In this document: in pieces, positions 63,506-64,000 of the stretch
Numbering within the stretch: position 1 is the first letter of the stretch
Layout of the letters: each line of letters begins with the position of its first letter
Assembly: GCF_001190945.1 (NCBI RefSeq)
Contig: NZ_CP011112.1
Location: forward strand, 4,960,001 to 5,024,000
Direction: 5' to 3'
From: Luteipulveratus mongoliensis
Lineage (GTDB): Bacteria > Actinomycetota > Actinomycetes > Actinomycetales > Dermatophilaceae
DNA length: 64,000 nt
Made by a program: the position numbers and the translations under genes
Notes under the pieces: model-generated
What the model was told of the DNA's origin: nothing
Seen by the model: the letters and a program-made list of their open reading frames with translations, nothing else
The model's database searches: none

Positions 63506-64000
63506 TTGCTGAACTCGGTTGATGCTTACCGGTTGAGATCGTTGCCGCTGTCGTATGAACGTCGGGTCGGGGAGTGGCCTGACCTCCCGGGTCGGCGCAC
63601 GTTTCGCCGGGCTCGGCTCATCGGGCGTGACGACTTGACTGCGGCGGCTGGGGCGTTGATGTCGTGGCGCGTGCACGAAGCGGCCGGGCTGCGCATCGAG
63701 CCATCGACTGCGACGGTCGCGATGGGCTCGGTGGTGCGGTTGTCGCTCCGTATCGGACGGCTGGCGGTGAAGGCGCCGTGTCGTGTCGTCGAAAAGATCG
63801 AGGATGCCGATCGCGTCGGGTTCGCGTACGGCACGCTTCTCGGTCATCCGGAGTCGGGTGAAGAGCTCTTCCTGCTGGAGCGGACCGAGCGGGGCGTCAC
63901 CTTCACGGTGGCCGCGTCCTCGCGACCGAGCTCGATACTCGCCCGCGTCGGCGGACCGGTCACGCATGGTGTTCAGCAGCTGGTGACGTCCCGCTACCTT
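63506..64000 (+). CDS. DUF1990-family protein, 3' end beyond window
   Basis: The first 165 residues are present, likely from a TTG at 63506; the gene continues past the window. The start LPLSYERRVGEWPDLPG and the later VGFAYGTLLGHPESGEELF are characteristic of the DUF1990 family (YndJ-like C-terminal domain). Its function is unknown. High GC suggests that this is chromosomal DNA beyond the element. Confidence 0.7.
   Translation, partial: MLNSVDAYRLRSLPLSYERRVGEWPDLPGRRTFRRARLIGRDDLTAAAGALMSWRVHEAAGLRIEPSTATVAMGSVVRLSLRIGRLAVKAPCRVVEKIEDADRVGFAYGTLLGHPESGEELFLLERTERGVTFTVAASSRPSSILARVGGPVTHGVQQLVTSRYL

Overview
High-GC actinobacterial chromosome carrying a large integrated mobile element. Many alternative GTG/TTG starts, 4-bp start/stop overlaps, and the gene neighbourhood lysC-asd / DUF5063-recR / dnaX / SRP RNA / tRNA-Ser(GGA) point to Actinomycetota, perhaps Micrococcales or Propionibacteriales. 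The genus cannot be fixed from sequence alone.

Left half (1 to about 32.35 kb), ordinary chromosome. It begins with the tail of an acyl-CoA ligase, then a small secreted protein, an EamA transporter, an EEP-family phosphodiesterase, a two-component system followed by a secreted glycoside-hydrolase-like protein, a LysR regulator and a membrane protein. Next come a polar amino-acid ABC transporter whose binding protein is fused to its permease, and the aspartate-pathway operon. That operon is aspartate kinase followed by two tandem aspartate-semialdehyde dehydrogenases, the second of which has glycine in place of the catalytic cysteine. After it lie DUF5063/recR, an M14 carboxypeptidase, a PlsC-type acyltransferase, an MFS transporter, dnaX, SRP RNA, tRNA-Ser(GGA), two LytR_C proteins flanking a HerA-like ATPase and an orphan VapB-like protein, a leaderless BtuF-like protein, lactate monooxygenase, a secreted repeat protein, a TrmB/LuxR-type regulator, a DinB-like protein and an enoyl-CoA hydratase. 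The half ends at tRNA-Ser(CGA).

Right half (about 32.4 to at least 63.4 kb), integrated element. Beside tRNA-Ser(CGA) sit a serine recombinase and a tyrosine recombinase with an excisionase, followed by an ImmA-type protease and a XRE repressor (an ImmR/ImmA-like switch). Then come an RHH protein, an anti-restriction-like operon (MT-A70 methylase, two short ArdA-C-terminus-like proteins and an acidic protein), and a transfer/replication operon (four small, partly membrane, proteins, a VirD4/TraG-type ATPase and a Replic_Relax protein). The palindrome CGTTTC-N6-GAAACG occurs once over the predicted repressor promoter and twice upstream of the ATPase operon, so one regulator probably controls both.

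Cargo (about 45.9 to 63.4 kb). This stretch holds two paralogous genes of unknown function (the second split by a frameshift), membrane proteins, a KAP P-loop NTPase, two secreted cysteine-containing proteins, a HTH/NB-ARC/TPR STAND protein and a HTH/helical-repeat protein. Next is a lower-GC cassette of QueC-like PP-loop ATPase, a 472-residue protein with a conflict-system-type linker, an adenylate-kinase-like P-loop protein and a HD phosphohydrolase. A two-TM membrane protein, an R-M-controller-like XRE regulator and an unknown protein follow. The QueC-like cassette is the strongest candidate for an undescribed, possibly anti-phage, system. The window ends in a DUF1990 gene that may be chromosomal again; no right attachment site was recognised.
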